Numbered from the stretch's first letter, positions 20,585-33,576 are shown. The stretch: 64,000 bases of DNA from Oscillospiraceae bacterium (GCA_910575815.1 CAJTFN010000010.1:148628-212627); one strand, 5' to 3'. The notes: generated by a model not told the origin, from the letters alone. Translations and numbers: made by a program.

Positions 20585-20594
20585 AACCAGGCCC

Positions 20595-22112
20595 CTAGCC
20601 TTTCAGAATATCAGTATTCCGATATTGAATTGCCTCCGCCAGGTGGGCAGCCCCAATCTCCGCCTCCCCGTCCAGGTCGGCAATGGTCCGGGCCACCCGG
20701 AGAATCCGGTCATGAGACCGGGCCGTCAGCCCCATCCGCTGAAAGGCGTTTTTCATCAGAGCCTCCCCCGCCGGGTCCAGGCGGCAAAGCTCCCCCAGCA
20801 GCGCCGGGGAAATCTGCGCGTTGCAGACCGCGCCGCTGCCCGCCAGCCGCTGGGATTGCACCGCCCGGGCGGCGTCCACCCGGGCCTTCACCTCCGCCGA
20901 GGACTCCGGAGTCTCCCGGCGGCGCATGGCCTCGTACTCCACCGACGGTACCGTCACGTGCAAATCCATCCGGTCCAGCAAGGGCCCGGAAATTTTCTCC
21001 ACATACCGCTCCCGGTCCCGGGGAGAACAGGTGCACCGCCGGTCCGGGTGCCCCCGCCAGCCGCAGCGGCAGGGATTCATGGCGCAGATGAGCTGGAACC
21101 GGGCGGGGAGGCGCAGGGTGCCCCCGGCCCGGGAGATGGTGACCTCCCCGTCCTCCAGGGGCTGGCGAAGAACCTCCAGGGCGTCCCGGCGGAACTCCGG
21201 CAGCTCGTCCAGAAAGAGGACCCCGTTGTGGGCCAGTGAGATTTCCCCGGGCCGCATAAAGGGGCCGCCGCCGGTGAGAGCAGAGGCGGAGACGGTGTGA
21301 TGGGGACTCCGGAAGGGGCGGCGGGTGAGCAGGGGATGCTTGGGGTCCGACAATCCCGCCACGGACCACACGCCGGAGGCCGCCAGGGCCTCCTCCCGGC
21401 TCATGTCCGGCAGAATGGAGGGCAAACGCTTGGCAAGCATGGATTTTCCCGCGCCGGGGGAGCCGATCATCAGAAGGTTGTGCCCGCCGGCGGCGGCGAT
21501 CTCCAGAGCCCGCTTCACGTTCTCCTGGCCCATCACGTCCTGAAGGTTCAGAAGCCCCGCCTCGTCCTCTTCCGGCGTCCAGGCCGGGGCGGGAGAGAGC
21601 CGGATTTCTCCCCGAAGGTGGGCCGTCAGAGCCGCCACGTCCGGCACGCCGTAGACCGTCAACCCTCCTGCCAGGGTGGCCTCCGCGGCGTTGTCCGCCG
21701 GAACGAAAAGCTGCCGGACCCCCGCTTTCTCCGCCGCCAGGGCCATGGGGAGAACCCCCGCCACGCTCCGCAGGGTCCCGGACAGGGACAGTTCTCCTAA
21801 GAAGGCCGCGTCCGCCGGGGGCTCCGGCAGGTCACCGGCAGCCGCCAGGAGGCCTACGAAAATAGGGAGGTCGTAGAGGGTTCCCGCCTTCTTCTGCCCC
21901 GCCGGGGCCAGGTTCACGGTGATGCGGCTGACGGGAAACTTGGCCCCGCAGTTCTTCACCGCCGCCCGGACCCGCTCCCGGGCCTCCCGGACGGCGGCGT
22001 CCGGCAGGCCCACCACGTCAAAGGCGGGGAGCCCGCCGGAGAGAAAGCACTCGGCGCTGACCTCGTAGCCGGAGACGCCGTTTAAGCCAAGGGAACGCAC
22101 CGTGACCACCAT
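20595..22112 (-). CDS. comM: ComM/YifB-family Mg-chelatase-like AAA+ ATPase
   Basis: This 505-residue AAA+ protein belongs to the family in which ComM acts as a hexameric helicase promoting branch migration in natural transformation. An N-terminal ChlI-like fold (residues 1-130, 'GLPDAAVREARERVRAA') precedes Walker A GSPGAGKSMLAKRLPSILP near residue 213, Walker B region 'NGVLFLDELPEF', a zinc-like 'CNPCRCGWRGHPDRRCTC' loop near residue 345 and a C-terminal helical domain. ATG 22112 follows GGGAGG with 8-base spacing. It is transcribed toward rpoC, and repeat copy 1 lies just beyond its stop codon. Confidence 0.9.
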   Translation of the reverse strand: MVVTVRSLGLNGVSGYEVSAECFLSGGLPAFDVVGLPDAAVREARERVRAAVKNCGAKFPVSRITVNLAPAGQKKAGTLYDLPIFVGLLAAAGDLPEPPADAAFLGELSLSGTLRSVAGVLPMALAAEKAGVRQLFVPADNAAEATLAGGLTVYGVPDVAALTAHLRGEIRLSPAPAWTPEEDEAGLLNLQDVMGQENVKRALEIAAAGGHNLLMIGSPGAGKSMLAKRLPSILPDMSREEALAASGVWSVAGLSDPKHPLLTRRPFRSPHHTVSASALTGGGPFMRPGEISLAHNGVLFLDELPEFRRDALEVLRQPLEDGEVTISRAGGTLRLPARFQLICAMNPCRCGWRGHPDRRCTCSPRDRERYVEKISGPLLDRMDLHVTVPSVEYEAMRRRETPESSAEVKARVDAARAVQSQRLAGSGAVCNAQISPALLGELCRLDPAGEALMKNAFQRMGLTARSHDRILRVARTIADLDGEAEIGAAHLAEAIQYRNTDILKG

Positions 22113-22362
22113 AAGACTTACCTCCCGCAAGCGGAGCGGCGGAGCGCCGCTGTGTTTCTATGGGATCATGATACCACAGATTGGGGGAAATGGAAAGCGG
22201 AGAATGAGGAGGACGGGAATTTTCCGCTGGGAGAACGGGAGAAATTGTGTTGATGTTAAGTGAAGTTGACAAAATTCCAACAGAAGTTGGTTGCGGAATG
22301 TTTTGAAACGCGAGATGCTGGTCCCGGCCTGAACGGCCCGTCAATATAAGGAGGACCGCAAC

Positions 22363-22734
22363 ATGAATTTCAACGAAAAACTGATTGACCTGCGGAAAAG
22401 CAGGGGCTTGTCCCAAGAGGAACTGGGAGCTGAGCTGCATGTATCCCGGCAGACGGTATCCAAATGGGAGTCCGCCCAGTCTTATCCTGACTTCCAGCGA
22501 TTAGTGCTTCTGAGTGATTACTTCGGCTTGACGCTGGACGCGCTGGTTCGGGACGTGGATGTGCAGGAGGTCCGGGAAAAGAATTGGAACAGCGAAAAGC
22601 TGGACTCCATTTACCAGGACGTGAACAAGGCGAAGCGGATTTTTAGGTGGTGGCTGATTGGCGCGGGGACGGCGGCGGGGATTGTACTGACCCTGTTGGT
22701 GAATTTCTTTCTCCACGCGATGTTCGTCTGGTAA
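22363..22734 (+). CDS. XRE-family regulator with C-terminal membrane segment
   Basis: This 123-residue protein has an HTH_3 domain at residues about 5-60 (LIDLRKSRGLSQEELGAELH, 'SRQTVSKWESAQSYPDFQRL'), a charged linker and a hydrophobic helix (about 96-120). The membrane-tethered repressor layout is common in Firmicutes. TAAGGAGGA precedes ATG 22363. The divergent 250-base region shared with comM should hold its promoter; TTGACA is present near 22270 but no good -10 was found. PFOR lies directly downstream with its own promoter, so regulation of nifJ is possible but unproven. Confidence 0.85.
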   Translation: MNFNEKLIDLRKSRGLSQEELGAELHVSRQTVSKWESAQSYPDFQRLVLLSDYFGLTLDALVRDVDVQEVREKNWNSEKLDSIYQDVNKAKRIFRWWLIGAGTAAGIVLTLLVNFFLHAMFVW

Positions 22735-22797
22735 GCGGAATCGTTTACCCGCCAAGAATCCCTGGGAAAATTTGTGCAAAAAATAACAAAGCGGCGG

Positions 22798-22826
22798 TTT
22801 ACACTGGGAAACAGCCGTGCTATAAT
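22798..22826 (+). promoter_or_regulatory. nifJ promoter
   Basis: TTTACA (22798-22803), a 17-base spacer and a perfect TATAAT (22821-22826), giving a leader of about 85 bases. Confidence 0.85.
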
Positions 22827-22919
22827 AGAACTGCATGGGGTTCCGGAGGGAGAGATCCCGAGGCCCCTGTCTTGGAGAGATTGCCGTCCCCGGGCGGCAA
22901 ATTTACAGGAGGTAAGTTT

Positions 22920-26585
<3,666 letters not shown>

Positions 26586-26673
26586 GGCGTCGCAAAGTCC
26601 GCTAAGCTCCGTTCCCGCCGCCGGCCTGCGGCCTCTGGCGAGAACTGCGCCCGCTCCCTTGCTCCGCCTCTTT

Positions 26674-26699
26674 TCAAGGGGGAGCAGGCTCCCCCTTGA
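26674..26699. repeat. Perfect 12-bp palindromic hairpin downstream of nifJ
   Basis: TCAAGGGGGAGC pairs with GCTCCCCCTTGA across two bases. The surrounding 26586-26750 is a GC-rich spacer without a gene. Confidence 0.5.
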
Positions 26700-26757
26700 G
26701 CAACCCCCACCCCCTGCGGGGGGACGGGGGACGGGAGACGGTAGAATTTTCAACAAG

Positions 26758-26793
26758 AGAGGACCACGGGCAAAGCCCGTGGTCCTCTTTCTT
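26758..26793 (+). terminator. Terminator of nifJ
   Basis: AGAGGACCACGGGC - AAA - GCCCGTGGTCCTCT followed by TTCTTT. Confidence 0.85.
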
Positions 26794-26832
26794 TGGGGGC
26801 TGTCCAGGTTGGGCCGTTTTCTGCCTCTGTTC

Positions 26833-28542
26833 TCAAGCGGTCAGGGCTTTCAGAGCCTCCGCCAGCTTCTCTCCCTGGCTCCGGGTGAGCCCTCCGGTGA
26901 AGTCCGCGTCCGCCGGAAGCAGACCCAGGTCCCAGGCCCGGGTTACTGCGTCCTGGCTTCCGCCCAGCGCCGCCGGGACGGGGCCCATCCGCTTTGCCGC
27001 CGGGTCCGGTTTCAGGTCCAGCGCCTCCGCCGTCCGGCCCAGGAAGACCGCCGCCTCCCGCCAGGTGAGAGGCCGGGAAGCGGAGAAGCTGCCGTCCGCG
27101 CCGCCCTTGGCGACGTTGTATTCCTTGGCCCAGAGCAGAGCCCCCAGATACCACTCGATACCGAAACAGTCATCGAAGGGTGGCCCTCCGGCGTTCGCAT
27201 CCGGACGTCCCGCCGCCTCATAGAGCTGCCCCAGGAAACGCCCCCGGGTCAGGGGCGCGTCGGGAAATTCCGCCTGCTCCAGCTTTTCCGGGTGGGCCAG
27301 AAGCCAGTCCACCAGGGTGTCCCTGCCGTTCAGAGTGTCCTCCAGGGTTTGCGGGACGTTGACGTCCGCCTCCAGGGCCTCTACGCCCCGGCCCGCCGCC
27401 GCGTCCAGCAGGGTGTTCAGGTCCAGATATTTGCTGGACACCTGCCCCCGGACCTTGGAGTTGGGCAGGGAAAAGGTCTTGACTGCCCCGAAGTGGCAGA
27501 CGCTGCCTCCGGCGGCTTCACCGGCCAGCACGCCGCCCATCTCCTGGATTTCCACGGCGTTGATCAGGGCGGAGGAGAAGGTGGCCTCCCCGATGAGGCC
27601 CACCAGCTCGGTCCCGCCGTCCATGGCCAGGCGCAGGACTTCAAACAAGGGCCAAATCACCCCGTCGGACCCGCCGCCGTTGTTCCGCAGGTCCAGCAGC
27701 ACCCGGTCATAGTCCCCGTCCCTCAGGTCCTTGGCAACCAGGGCGGCGAAGTCCTCCATGGACAGGTCTTCCGCCTCCTGGCAGGTGTTGTATTGAATGT
27801 AGTATACGTCCTCCGTCAAGGGCTTGGCCAAGTAATAGGCGTCTACCGCCGCTGTCTCCGGCTGGCCTTTGATCCGGTCCGAAATCCGTACAATTTCCAG
27901 CTCGTTCATGGCCTTCTGCTCCATGGGTTCCAGGCTGAGGCTTTTTCCATTTTTCAGAGTGACCGTCAAGGGCTTCCCGGCCTCTACCAGTCCCAGGTAC
28001 TCATAGATATCGGCCACATTGCAGGCCTGCCGGAAGGACCGGCGGAGGTGCACCGGGTTGTCGGAGGCAAACAGGGTTCCGTAAACCTCAATGACCTCCT
28101 CCACCGGCTTTCCCGCCAGAAGCGTGACCTCCTGGCACAGCAGGTCCTCGTCCTCCAAGGCTGCGGCGGAGAGATACCAGCTCTCCCCCCGCCGGACCAT
28201 GGAGAAAGGATAGGCCCGGAGCTCCGCCGTCCCGCCGATAACAATGCTGGTGTGGGAATCCCCCACCAGGGACGTCAGGCGCATCAGGTCCAGCAAGAAT
28301 TCTGTGTTGCTCACGGTGTCCAGCCGTCCCTCGATCTCCGCTTTCAGCGCCAGGAACTCGGTCTCCGGTGTGTTGGCGAAGGCGTCCGGGTGGCTCTCTG
28401 TCAGGACTTTTTCATAGAGAAAATCCAAATCCTCCTGCCGTCCCGCCGCGCTCCAAGGCTCCGCCGCCAGGGCCGGAACCGCCAAAACAGCGGCCAGGCA
28501 CAGTCCCAGGACCCAGCTGGCCAGGTGTCTGCGTTTGTTCAT
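26833..28542 (-). CDS. Secreted S41-family protease with C-terminal SLH domains
   Basis: This 569-residue protein has a signal peptide (residues 1-26, ending ALA-A) and an N-terminal helical part. Its S41/tail-specific protease core includes 'VLLDLRNNGGGSDG' near residue 285, the nucleophile region 'GEATFSSALINA' near 318 and a VPQ strand near 395. The last 130 residues carry S-layer-homology-like units ('LTRGRFLGQLYEAAG', 'ASRPLTWREAAVFLGR'), suggesting attachment to secondary cell-wall polymers. GGAGGG precedes ATG 28542. It has its own promoter and converges on the nifJ terminator. Substrate unknown. Confidence 0.8.
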   Translation of the reverse strand: MNKRRHLASWVLGLCLAAVLAVPALAAEPWSAAGRQEDLDFLYEKVLTESHPDAFANTPETEFLALKAEIEGRLDTVSNTEFLLDLMRLTSLVGDSHTSIVIGGTAELRAYPFSMVRRGESWYLSAAALEDEDLLCQEVTLLAGKPVEEVIEVYGTLFASDNPVHLRRSFRQACNVADIYEYLGLVEAGKPLTVTLKNGKSLSLEPMEQKAMNELEIVRISDRIKGQPETAAVDAYYLAKPLTEDVYYIQYNTCQEAEDLSMEDFAALVAKDLRDGDYDRVLLDLRNNGGGSDGVIWPLFEVLRLAMDGGTELVGLIGEATFSSALINAVEIQEMGGVLAGEAAGGSVCHFGAVKTFSLPNSKVRGQVSSKYLDLNTLLDAAAGRGVEALEADVNVPQTLEDTLNGRDTLVDWLLAHPEKLEQAEFPDAPLTRGRFLGQLYEAAGRPDANAGGPPFDDCFGIEWYLGALLWAKEYNVAKGGADGSFSASRPLTWREAAVFLGRTAEALDLKPDPAAKRMGPVPAALGGSQDAVTRAWDLGLLPADADFTGGLTRSQGEKLAEALKALTA

Positions 28543-28578
28543 GAATCATGCCCTCCGTTTCACTAGTATGATAATACA

Positions 28579-28607
28579 ATAATACACAAGGAGCTTCCCG
28601 AAGTCAA
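28579..28607 (-). promoter_or_regulatory. Promoter of the S41-SLH protease gene
   Basis: Minus-strand TTGACT (28607-28602), a 17-base spacer and TATTAT (28584-28579). Confidence 0.75.
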
Positions 28608-28870
28608 GCTCCAAAATACAAAAACGAGACAGAGGGGGAAAATTCTTCAAAAGAAGACCGCCTTTTGGAGGGCTGCCGCTCAAAACCGCGGGGGAGACGG
28701 TTCTTTGCCCCCCGCGATCTATGGAGGGGAAAATGGCGGCGCCTTCTTTCAGGCGGTCTTTTCTGTGATAGAGTCAAAACGTTTGAGAAGGGATGCCCCG
28801 ATGCAGTGTGGTCCGGCCCTGAAGTGCATATCTGCTCCAGGGCCGGAAAGAAGCCCGTCTGTAACGGGGA
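28608..28870. other. Intergenic region with several hairpins
   Basis: No gene is seen. CCGGCCCTG (28813-28821) pairs with 28838-28846 and may end the upstream minus-strand operon, although no T run follows. AAGACCGCC/GGCGGTCTT arms lie about 100 bases apart (near 28653 and 28757), enclosing a CGCGGGGG/CCCCCCGCG hairpin. Confidence 0.4.
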
Positions 28871-30823
28871 CTAGAGCTCCCAGGGAGGTTTTTTGTCCTG
28901 GGAAGACCAGGGGTCTTCCCGGCTCTGGGGAGCCCAGGGCTCTCCGGCTTCCCGATGCCGCTTCTCCGCCCGCTCCCGTCTGGAGGGCCGGGCGCGGAGC
29001 CAGAGTATGAAAACAATCCCGGCCAGGCCAAAGGCGAGGAAAACCATGTTTTCCGCCGGTTCCCGGCGGGCGGGTTTCCCGTCATAGGAAACCGGGTCTC
29101 CGTCCAGATAGTGTTCCAGCGTCTCCGCCAGGGCGGGGATGGTCTCCTGGTTGAAGATGTCCCGAAGGCCCACCTTGCTCACCGCCTCCCGATAGGGCAG
29201 GGAGAGGGAGAGGGCGGAGAGCTCCAGATACACCTCCTTGGCGTCCCGGGGGCTGTCCAGGTAGAGGAACCAGAGGTCCAGGGCCGAGAGGGCGGAGGTG
29301 GCGTAGCTGATGAAGTACAGAGGGTCATGGAAATTGTGGGAGACCTGCACCCAGTAGGAGTCCTCCTCCACGCCGGGCTCATAGGAATAGCCGTATTCCT
29401 CCGAGAGGGTCTTAAAGAGCCGGTTCAGCTCCTCCACGGATAGCTCCGGGTTCTCGTAGACAGCGGTTTGGAATTCGTCGTAGAGGCAGCCCTCCAATAT
29501 GGAGTCCAGAATGTTGTAAAGAACAACATCCCGGTAAATTTTCCCGCAGCGCTCTCCGAAGATCTCCCCGGCATAGCTGGTGAACATCAGCTCCAGGGCC
29601 TGGGAGTGAATCTCCCCCACGTCGATGTTGAAGTTGGCCCAAAGCTCGTGCTGCACGCAGTGGAAGGTCTCGTTGAAGTGACCGAACTCGTGGATCAGGT
29701 CGCTGTAGTCCTGATAGTTCCCATAGGGAGAGAGGAAGATGAAGGCGCTGCCATAGGCCGGAAGGGCCTGGGTGTAGCTGGTGGGCAGCTTGTCTTCCGC
29801 ATACGCGATGTCGTACAGATGGTGCTCCCGCATGAAGGCAAAGGTCCGGCCCATTTCCCGGTCAAATTCCCGGACAAAGGGCTGGATGTCGTCCAGCAGT
29901 TCTTCGCCGCTCTTTCGGCTGCGGACGTCCAGAGCCCGGATGTCCCGGTCGGTGAACGTTTCCGCCAGCTGGAGCTGGAGAGGGAGGATGTACTCTTTTG
30001 CCGCCGCCCAGAGGGCCTTCGCGTCCAGCAGGGTATAGTCCCGATTGTAGATGGCACGATAGGCGTAGGCGGTGTAGCCGCTGTACCCCGCCGCCAGGGC
30101 GATCTCTGTCCGGAGCCGGACCAGCTCCCGGTACAGTTCCCCCGCCGCCTGGGCTTGGGCTTCCTCCAGGGCGGTGGACACCGCCCAATAGGTCTCCTCG
30201 TCCGCCGCGGACTCCAGGGTCTCCAGAGTCCAGCTCCGGCCGGCCACCTCCACGGGAACGCCTTTGGAGAGGATCTGGTCGTATTCCTGGGTCAGCCGCT
30301 CTACCTCCTCCCGGAGGACGGCGTCCTCCTCCGACAGGCCCTCGTAGCCCAAGAGACTCTGGGCGGCGTCCTCTCCGGCGCTGGTATCCAGAACGTCCCG
30401 GTAGGAAGAGACAGCCAGGGCGGAGAACACCTCATAGCAGCGGTTGAACAGCCGGAGGCTCTGGTTGGAGAGCTCCAGATACAAGGCCGCCGCCTCCGGC
30501 GCGCCGCCACCGGCGTCGTACTGGATGCTGCTGAGGACCTCCTTGGTAATGAGGACGTTCATCTCGGATAAGATCTGGTCGTACAGAGCTTGAACCCGCT
30601 GGCGGGTTTGGCCCCTGGGACGGCTGTTGCGCCCGCAGACACTTTCCAGCTCCTCCAGGGCGGCTACCAATTCGGTCTCGTCAAAGCCGGTGACCGGCAG
30701 CATGTCCTCGTAGTCCACCTCCGGGTGGTCGGAGACCGGGTATTCCCATTTCACAGCCTGGGCAGCCGGTCCGGCGAGGAGAGAGAGGGCCAGCAGCAGG
30801 CAAAGTAAGGCTTTATTTCTCAT
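28871..30823 (-). CDS. Secreted, membrane-anchored M3-family metallopeptidase (oligoendopeptidase F-like)
   Basis: This 650-residue peptidase has a signal peptide (about 1-22), a helical M3 fold, the zinc site HEFGH at residues 378-382, the downstream glutamate region 'GEIHSQALELMFTSY' about 30 residues later, and a C-terminal membrane helix ('MVFLAFGLAGIVFILWL') before a charged tail. Most PepF proteins are cytosolic, so the exported, doubly anchored design is unusual. Its ATG overlaps the TGA of the upstream membrane protein by 4 bases, and GAGG lies 6 bases before the start. It is the last gene of the apbE-to-peptidase operon. Confidence 0.85.
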   Translation of the reverse strand: MRNKALLCLLLALSLLAGPAAQAVKWEYPVSDHPEVDYEDMLPVTGFDETELVAALEELESVCGRNSRPRGQTRQRVQALYDQILSEMNVLITKEVLSSIQYDAGGGAPEAAALYLELSNQSLRLFNRCYEVFSALAVSSYRDVLDTSAGEDAAQSLLGYEGLSEEDAVLREEVERLTQEYDQILSKGVPVEVAGRSWTLETLESAADEETYWAVSTALEEAQAQAAGELYRELVRLRTEIALAAGYSGYTAYAYRAIYNRDYTLLDAKALWAAAKEYILPLQLQLAETFTDRDIRALDVRSRKSGEELLDDIQPFVREFDREMGRTFAFMREHHLYDIAYAEDKLPTSYTQALPAYGSAFIFLSPYGNYQDYSDLIHEFGHFNETFHCVQHELWANFNIDVGEIHSQALELMFTSYAGEIFGERCGKIYRDVVLYNILDSILEGCLYDEFQTAVYENPELSVEELNRLFKTLSEEYGYSYEPGVEEDSYWVQVSHNFHDPLYFISYATSALSALDLWFLYLDSPRDAKEVYLELSALSLSLPYREAVSKVGLRDIFNQETIPALAETLEHYLDGDPVSYDGKPARREPAENMVFLAFGLAGIVFILWLRARPSRRERAEKRHREAGEPWAPQSREDPWSSQDKKPPWEL

Positions 30824-31377
30824 GGCAGACCTCGGGATTCCAGTGTTTTCCGCTCCGCCCGCCGAAGCAGCGCCAGGGCGGTGAGTACATCCAGTACCGG
30901 AAGAAATTGACAGGCGCTCCACAGGCCGGAGAGGTTCGCCCCCTCCTCCCGAAGGGAGCGGACGGCCAGCCAGCCGGTGATTCCGCTTTGGATAATCAGC
31001 AGCCAGGTGACGCAAACCGGAATGGGGACCAGCAGGAGGAAGATCCCCCGGGAGGCCGCCGTAAGGGCCCCCCAGACCAGGAAGCTCCAAAGGAAATTGA
31101 CCAGGTAGAAGGGAACCGATCCCAGCTTCAGCGTCCGCCAGGCGGCCAAAAGGCGGTCTGTCCGGCTCCGGCGGTAGGCCAGAATGGAGGCTCCCGCGCT
31201 GCTCCATCCCAGAAGCTGTACCAGAAGCAGCATGGCCAGATAAAACAGCAGCAGACCGCCGTTGAAGCGGTTCCACCCCGCGCCGGCCCAGCCCAGGTAG
31301 AGGATGCCCACCGGCGTCACGACACTGAGAAGCAGGTGAAGGTACATCCCCGCCAGAAAGAGCTTGGCGGTCCTCAT
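30820..31377 (-). CDS. Integral membrane protein of unknown function
   Basis: This is a 185-residue protein with about four hydrophobic helices (residues about 8-30, 40-60, 85-105 and 112-135) and a basic C-terminus. It overlaps the upstream AAA gene and the downstream M3 peptidase gene by 4 bases each (ATGA junctions), so all three are tightly co-translated. The close coupling suggests a job with the secreted peptidase or the AAA protein, but no motif identifies it. Confidence 0.75.
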   Translation of the reverse strand: MRTAKLFLAGMYLHLLLSVVTPVGILYLGWAGAGWNRFNGGLLLFYLAMLLLVQLLGWSSAGASILAYRRSRTDRLLAAWRTLKLGSVPFYLVNFLWSFLVWGALTAASRGIFLLLVPIPVCVTWLLIIQSGITGWLAVRSLREEGANLSGLWSACQFLPVLDVLTALALLRRAERKTLESRGLP

Positions 31378-32450
31378 GCCTCCGCCTCCCGGCCCTGGGC
31401 CGCCAGCACGTCCGCCGCCGTCAGCTTCATCAGGTCCTCCCGGGTGACGGTCTCCAGACCCGCCAGCCGGTTAGCCTGGCACACCAGGATCCGCTCAAAG
31501 ACATTCCGCACGCCCCGGGCGTTGCCAAAGGATTCCGGGTTCTGGTTTTCCCGTTGCAGGAAGTTCCGGACCTCTCCGGCGGCGGCCTCCTCCAGCTCAT
31601 AGCAGCCCTTGGCGCAGCGAAGCTTGAAAATCTCCAGCAGCTCTTCGGGGTTGTAATCCTCGAAATGGAGAAAACGGTTAAACCGGGACTCCAGGCCGGG
31701 GTTGGAGTGAATAAAGCGGTCCATGAGCTGATCGTAGCCGGCGGCGATGACCACCAGATCGTCCCGGTGGTCCTCCATGGCCTTTAAAATGGTGTCGATG
31801 GCCTCCTGGCCGAAGTCGTTGCTCGAGGAGCCGTTGAGGGTGTAGGCCTCGTCGATGAACAGCACACCTCCCAGGGCCTTTTCGATGGCCTTTCCGGTTT
31901 TCAGCGCCGTCTGGCCCACGTAACCGGCCACCAGGCCGCTCCGGTCCACCTCCACCAGCTGGCCCTTGGAGAGGATGCCCAGGGCGCGGAACATGCGGGC
32001 CATGAGCCGGGCGATGGTGGTCTTGCCAGTGCCGGGGCTGCCGGAGAAAACCATGTGCAGGGACAGGTCCGTTACCGGCAGGCCGTTTTTCTCCCGGAGC
32101 TGGTGAACCTTCACCAGGTCGATGAGGTTCCGGACCTCCTTTTTCACAGCGGCCAGGCCAATGTAGCCGTCCAGCTCCTTTTGCAGGTCCTCCAGGCTTT
32201 CCGGCGGGGTCTCCGGCGCTTCGCCGCTGGTCTGGGCGGTCTCCGTGGACGCGGTCCCTTCCCCCTGCCGAGGGGTCTCCGGCCTTTGGGGCGCCGCCGG
32301 TTTGGAGGGAATCTCCGGCGTTTTGGCCTCCGGCGAGGGAGACGCGCCCCAGAAATCGGAGCCCAGGCGGCGGAGGTTGTGCTCCGTCAGCGTTTGAATT
32401 ACCTCCAGCTGCTGGAGGATGATCTCGTCCTTTTTGTCCTTCTTATCCAT
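31374..32450 (-). CDS. CbbX/SpoVK-like AAA+ ATPase
   Basis: This 358-residue protein has an N-terminal charged/coiled segment and a Pro/Glu-rich linker (to about residue 85) ahead of an AAA+ module of the CbxX/CfqX type. Walker A is in VFSGSPGTGKTTIARLMARM, Walker B in GGVLFIDEAYTL, and sensor regions 'VVIAAGYDQLMDRFI' and 'SRFNRFLHFEDY' follow. Homologues remodel protein complexes (RubisCO activase CbbX) or function in sporulation (SpoVK). ATG 32450 has AAGGCGG upstream. It lies 14 bases after the Gx transporter gene. The substrate here is unknown. Confidence 0.85.
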   Translation of the reverse strand: MDKKDKKDEIILQQLEVIQTLTEHNLRRLGSDFWGASPSPEAKTPEIPSKPAAPQRPETPRQGEGTASTETAQTSGEAPETPPESLEDLQKELDGYIGLAAVKKEVRNLIDLVKVHQLREKNGLPVTDLSLHMVFSGSPGTGKTTIARLMARMFRALGILSKGQLVEVDRSGLVAGYVGQTALKTGKAIEKALGGVLFIDEAYTLNGSSSNDFGQEAIDTILKAMEDHRDDLVVIAAGYDQLMDRFIHSNPGLESRFNRFLHFEDYNPEELLEIFKLRCAKGCYELEEAAAGEVRNFLQRENQNPESFGNARGVRNVFERILVCQANRLAGLETVTREDLMKLTAADVLAAQGREAEA

Positions 32451-32464
32451 ATTCCGTCCGCCTT

Positions 32465-32980
32465 TCATCCATTCATCAGCCCGGTGTGCCTCAGCCCCCG
32501 GAAGAGGCAGGCGGCGGCCAGGCCGGTTAATCCGCCGGTCAGCAGGGATACCGCCAGCAAAACGGGCAAATAATACAGAGGAGCTCTGCTACCCAGAGTC
32601 AACACCGCCGCGGCGATCTGGCCGCAATTGTGAGCCGCCGCGCCGCCCACGGAGACGCCGTAAACGGACAGGCCCCGCCGCCGGGCCAGGAGGATCATGG
32701 TCCCCATGGCGCAAAGGCCCCCCAGGAGGGAGAAGAGCAGCGCGTTCACATTCCCCGCGAACAGGGACCCCAGAAAGCACCGGGCCAGCAAAATCAGCAG
32801 CGCCTCCCCCGGACCCAGGGCGAAGAGGGCGAAGAGGGTGACGACGTTGGCGAGGCCCAGCTTCACGCCGGGGATGGGGATGGCCAGGGCCAGGGGAAAG
32901 AGGTTTTCCAGATAGCTCAGGGCCAGGGCCATGGCCGTCAGCAGGGCGCAGAGGGTCAGTTGCGTTGTGGTCAATTTCAT
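32465..32980 (-). CDS. Gx transporter family membrane protein (Hpre_diP_synt_I)
   Basis: This 171-residue multi-helix protein resembles S-component-like transporters of the Gx family, once named heptaprenyl diphosphate synthase component I. Typical features are 'PLALAIPIPGVKLGLANVVTL' early and the glycine-rich 'FSLLGGLCAMG'. In many Clostridia it is encoded beside NusG domain II and ApbE proteins, as here, often near rnf genes. It starts 140 bases after the NusG-II gene and runs into the AAA gene. Confidence 0.85.
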   Translation of the reverse strand: MKLTTTQLTLCALLTAMALALSYLENLFPLALAIPIPGVKLGLANVVTLFALFALGPGEALLILLARCFLGSLFAGNVNALLFSLLGGLCAMGTMILLARRRGLSVYGVSVGGAAAHNCGQIAAAVLTLGSRAPLYYLPVLLAVSLLTGGLTGLAAACLFRGLRHTGLMNG

Positions 32981-33120
32981 AGTATGCCTCCCGTAGTCCC
33001 TGTACTCCGCCTTTCGTCCCTCGTTATCCCACAGGAAAGGGGGAACGCGCGGGAGGGGGATGAATCCATGGAGCGGGTGGGGGTTTCACCGGAGAGCCGT
33101 GGAAACGGAAGCGGGGGAAT

Positions 33121-33576
33121 TCATCCCAGCACCGCGTCCACCTCCGCCGGGTCCCCCGGGCCGCCCTCCAGGCGGACGATGATCCGGGCGGGAAGACAGA
33201 CGATGCTCTGGCCCCCTCGGGAGATGGTCCCGGTGCGGACGCAGTCCTGGGTGGGGCAGTCGGAGAAGGCCACCCGGAGGCCGGACTTCCCCGAGGGGGG
33301 CAGGGCGTTCCGGGACGGGTCCTCGTAGTCGACGCCATAGGTCACCGTCAGCGTATAGCCGTTGCTGGTGTAAGTGCGGGGCTGCTCCAGCAGCTCCTCG
33401 GGAGCGAAGCGGTCCGCCTCCGTGCCGTCCACGGACACCACCGCCGTCAGCGCCCCGCCGGAGTCCCCGCCCCGCCACTGGAACACCGCCAGGGCCATGG
33501 CCAGGGCCGCCACGGAGAGGATCACCAGGGCGTCTGCCCAGGTGGGGCGAAGCTTAGGAGACGGTCTCGTAGTCAT
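33121..33576 (-). CDS. NusG domain II-containing protein
   Basis: This 151-residue protein has one N-terminal membrane helix (about residues 15-34) and an extracytoplasmic beta domain with the NusG_II pattern 'VAFSDCPTQDCVRTGTISR' and 'GGQSIVCLPARIIVRLEG'. Its two Cys pairs could be disulfide-bonded outside the cell. ATG 33576 follows AGGAAGG. The gene overlaps the 3' end of apbE by 23 bases, so expression is coupled. Confidence 0.85.
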   Translation of the reverse strand: MTTRPSPKLRPTWADALVILSVAALAMALAVFQWRGGDSGGALTAVVSVDGTEADRFAPEELLEQPRTYTSNGYTLTVTYGVDYEDPSRNALPPSGKSGLRVAFSDCPTQDCVRTGTISRGGQSIVCLPARIIVRLEGGPGDPAEVDAVLG

